Positions 4,990 through 5,168 of a stretch of DNA of 5,168 bases are shown piece after piece (the stretch's first letter is position 1; every line of letters begins with the position of its first letter). Source of the stretch: Acidimicrobiia bacterium (GTDB taxonomy: Bacteria > Actinomycetota > Acidimicrobiia > Acidimicrobiales > AC-14); NCBI GenBank assembly GCA_019243595.1, contig JAFAUA010000567.1, forward strand, positions 1 to 5,168, given 5' to 3'. The notes below the pieces were generated by a model. That model had not been told where the DNA came from, made no database searches, and was given only the letters and a program-made list of their open reading frames with translations. Position numbers and translations under genes: made by a program.

Positions 4990-5168
4990 TCATCCCCCTC
5001 CTCGGCGCCTGCGCCGCCACCAAAAGAGAACCACGGTGAGCACCGACGCGAGCAGAACGGTCGCCCACCGCTCCTCGACTACCTCCCCGGTATCGCCGTC
5101 GACCACGATGGAGAACCTATGCGGCACATCGAGTCCGACTATGACCACGATCAGGACCGCTGGCGCAC
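4990..5168 (-). CDS. Small membrane protein, C-terminal part (5' end beyond window)
   Basis: The minus strand has an open frame from the window edge to a TGA at 4990-4992, giving 58 residues with strong G/C third-position bias; its start was not seen and probably lies outside. It shows a hydrophobic stretch at the edge (APAVLIVVIVGL), a polar linker (VPHRFSIVVDGDTGEVVEE), a membrane helix (RWATVLLASVLTVVLFWW) and a run of five arginines followed by GGG. By the positive-inside rule the Arg tail is cytoplasmic and the linker outside. The stop overlaps an ATG of the following 94-aa gene (ATGA), suggesting an operon. I do not recognise the family. The coding call rests on codon bias, the hydrophobic pattern and the coupled stop/start. 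Confidence 0.6.
   Translation of the reverse strand, partial: APAVLIVVIVGLDVPHRFSIVVDGDTGEVVEERWATVLLASVLTVVLFWWRRRRRGGG

Noticed and set aside
5003..5016. CGGCGC-CT-GCGCCG inverted repeat as a regulatory hairpin
   Set aside because: It coincides with the Arg-run codons at the end of the membrane protein gene and is easily explained by GC-rich Arg codon use; no T-tract or other support.
1..5168. tRNA, rRNA, CRISPR, insertion sequence or attachment site
   Set aside because: Reading both strands revealed no cloverleaf, regularly spaced repeats, transposase fragments or long terminal inverted repeats.

Overview
This is a gene-dense, GC-rich chromosomal segment with strong G/C bias at third codon positions, GTG starts and overlapping stop/start codons. 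The full-length single-chain QcrB with a PDWY motif, a caa3-type CtaG and the overall codon style point to an actinobacterium. A deep-branching group such as Acidimicrobiia is my best guess, but this is inference and no taxonomic marker gene is present.

Layout. Positions 1-2222 (+) hold the end of a respiratory operon: the C-terminus of a CtaG-like oxidase assembly protein, a small lipoprotein monoheme cytochrome c, and the cytochrome b subunit (QcrB) of a bc1-type quinol:cytochrome c oxidoreductase. Converging on it with a 6-nt gap is a canonical, catalytically intact ClpP peptidase on the minus strand (2229-2852). A short AT-rich divergent promoter region (2853-2929) separates clpP from a three-gene plus-strand operon, tightly coupled by 4-nt overlaps: an XRE-type helix-turn-helix protein (2930-3190), a ClpP-fold protein that has lost all three catalytic triad residues (3187-3720), and an M19-family (renal dipeptidase-like) metallopeptidase (3717-4706). 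Converging on this operon, with its stop codon inside a shared 14-bp perfect palindrome, is a minus-strand pair: a 94-aa tryptophan-rich protein of unknown function (4703-4987) and, upstream of it and running off the window, the C-terminal part of a small membrane protein (4990-5168).

How the genes may work together. The first block supports electron transfer from quinol to a cytochrome oxidase. The most interesting part is the clpP divergon. An active ClpP faces an operon encoding a small DNA-binding protein, a dead ClpP paralogue and a dipeptidase. By analogy with ClpR subunits (cyanobacteria, plastids) and with the ClgR/PopR regulators of actinobacterial clpP genes, this could be a regulated mixed-subunit Clp module with downstream dipeptide hydrolysis. 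That functional link is inferred only from gene order and residue loss.

No rRNA, tRNA, CRISPR array, insertion sequence or origin was seen, and no gene-free stretch exceeds 80 bases.
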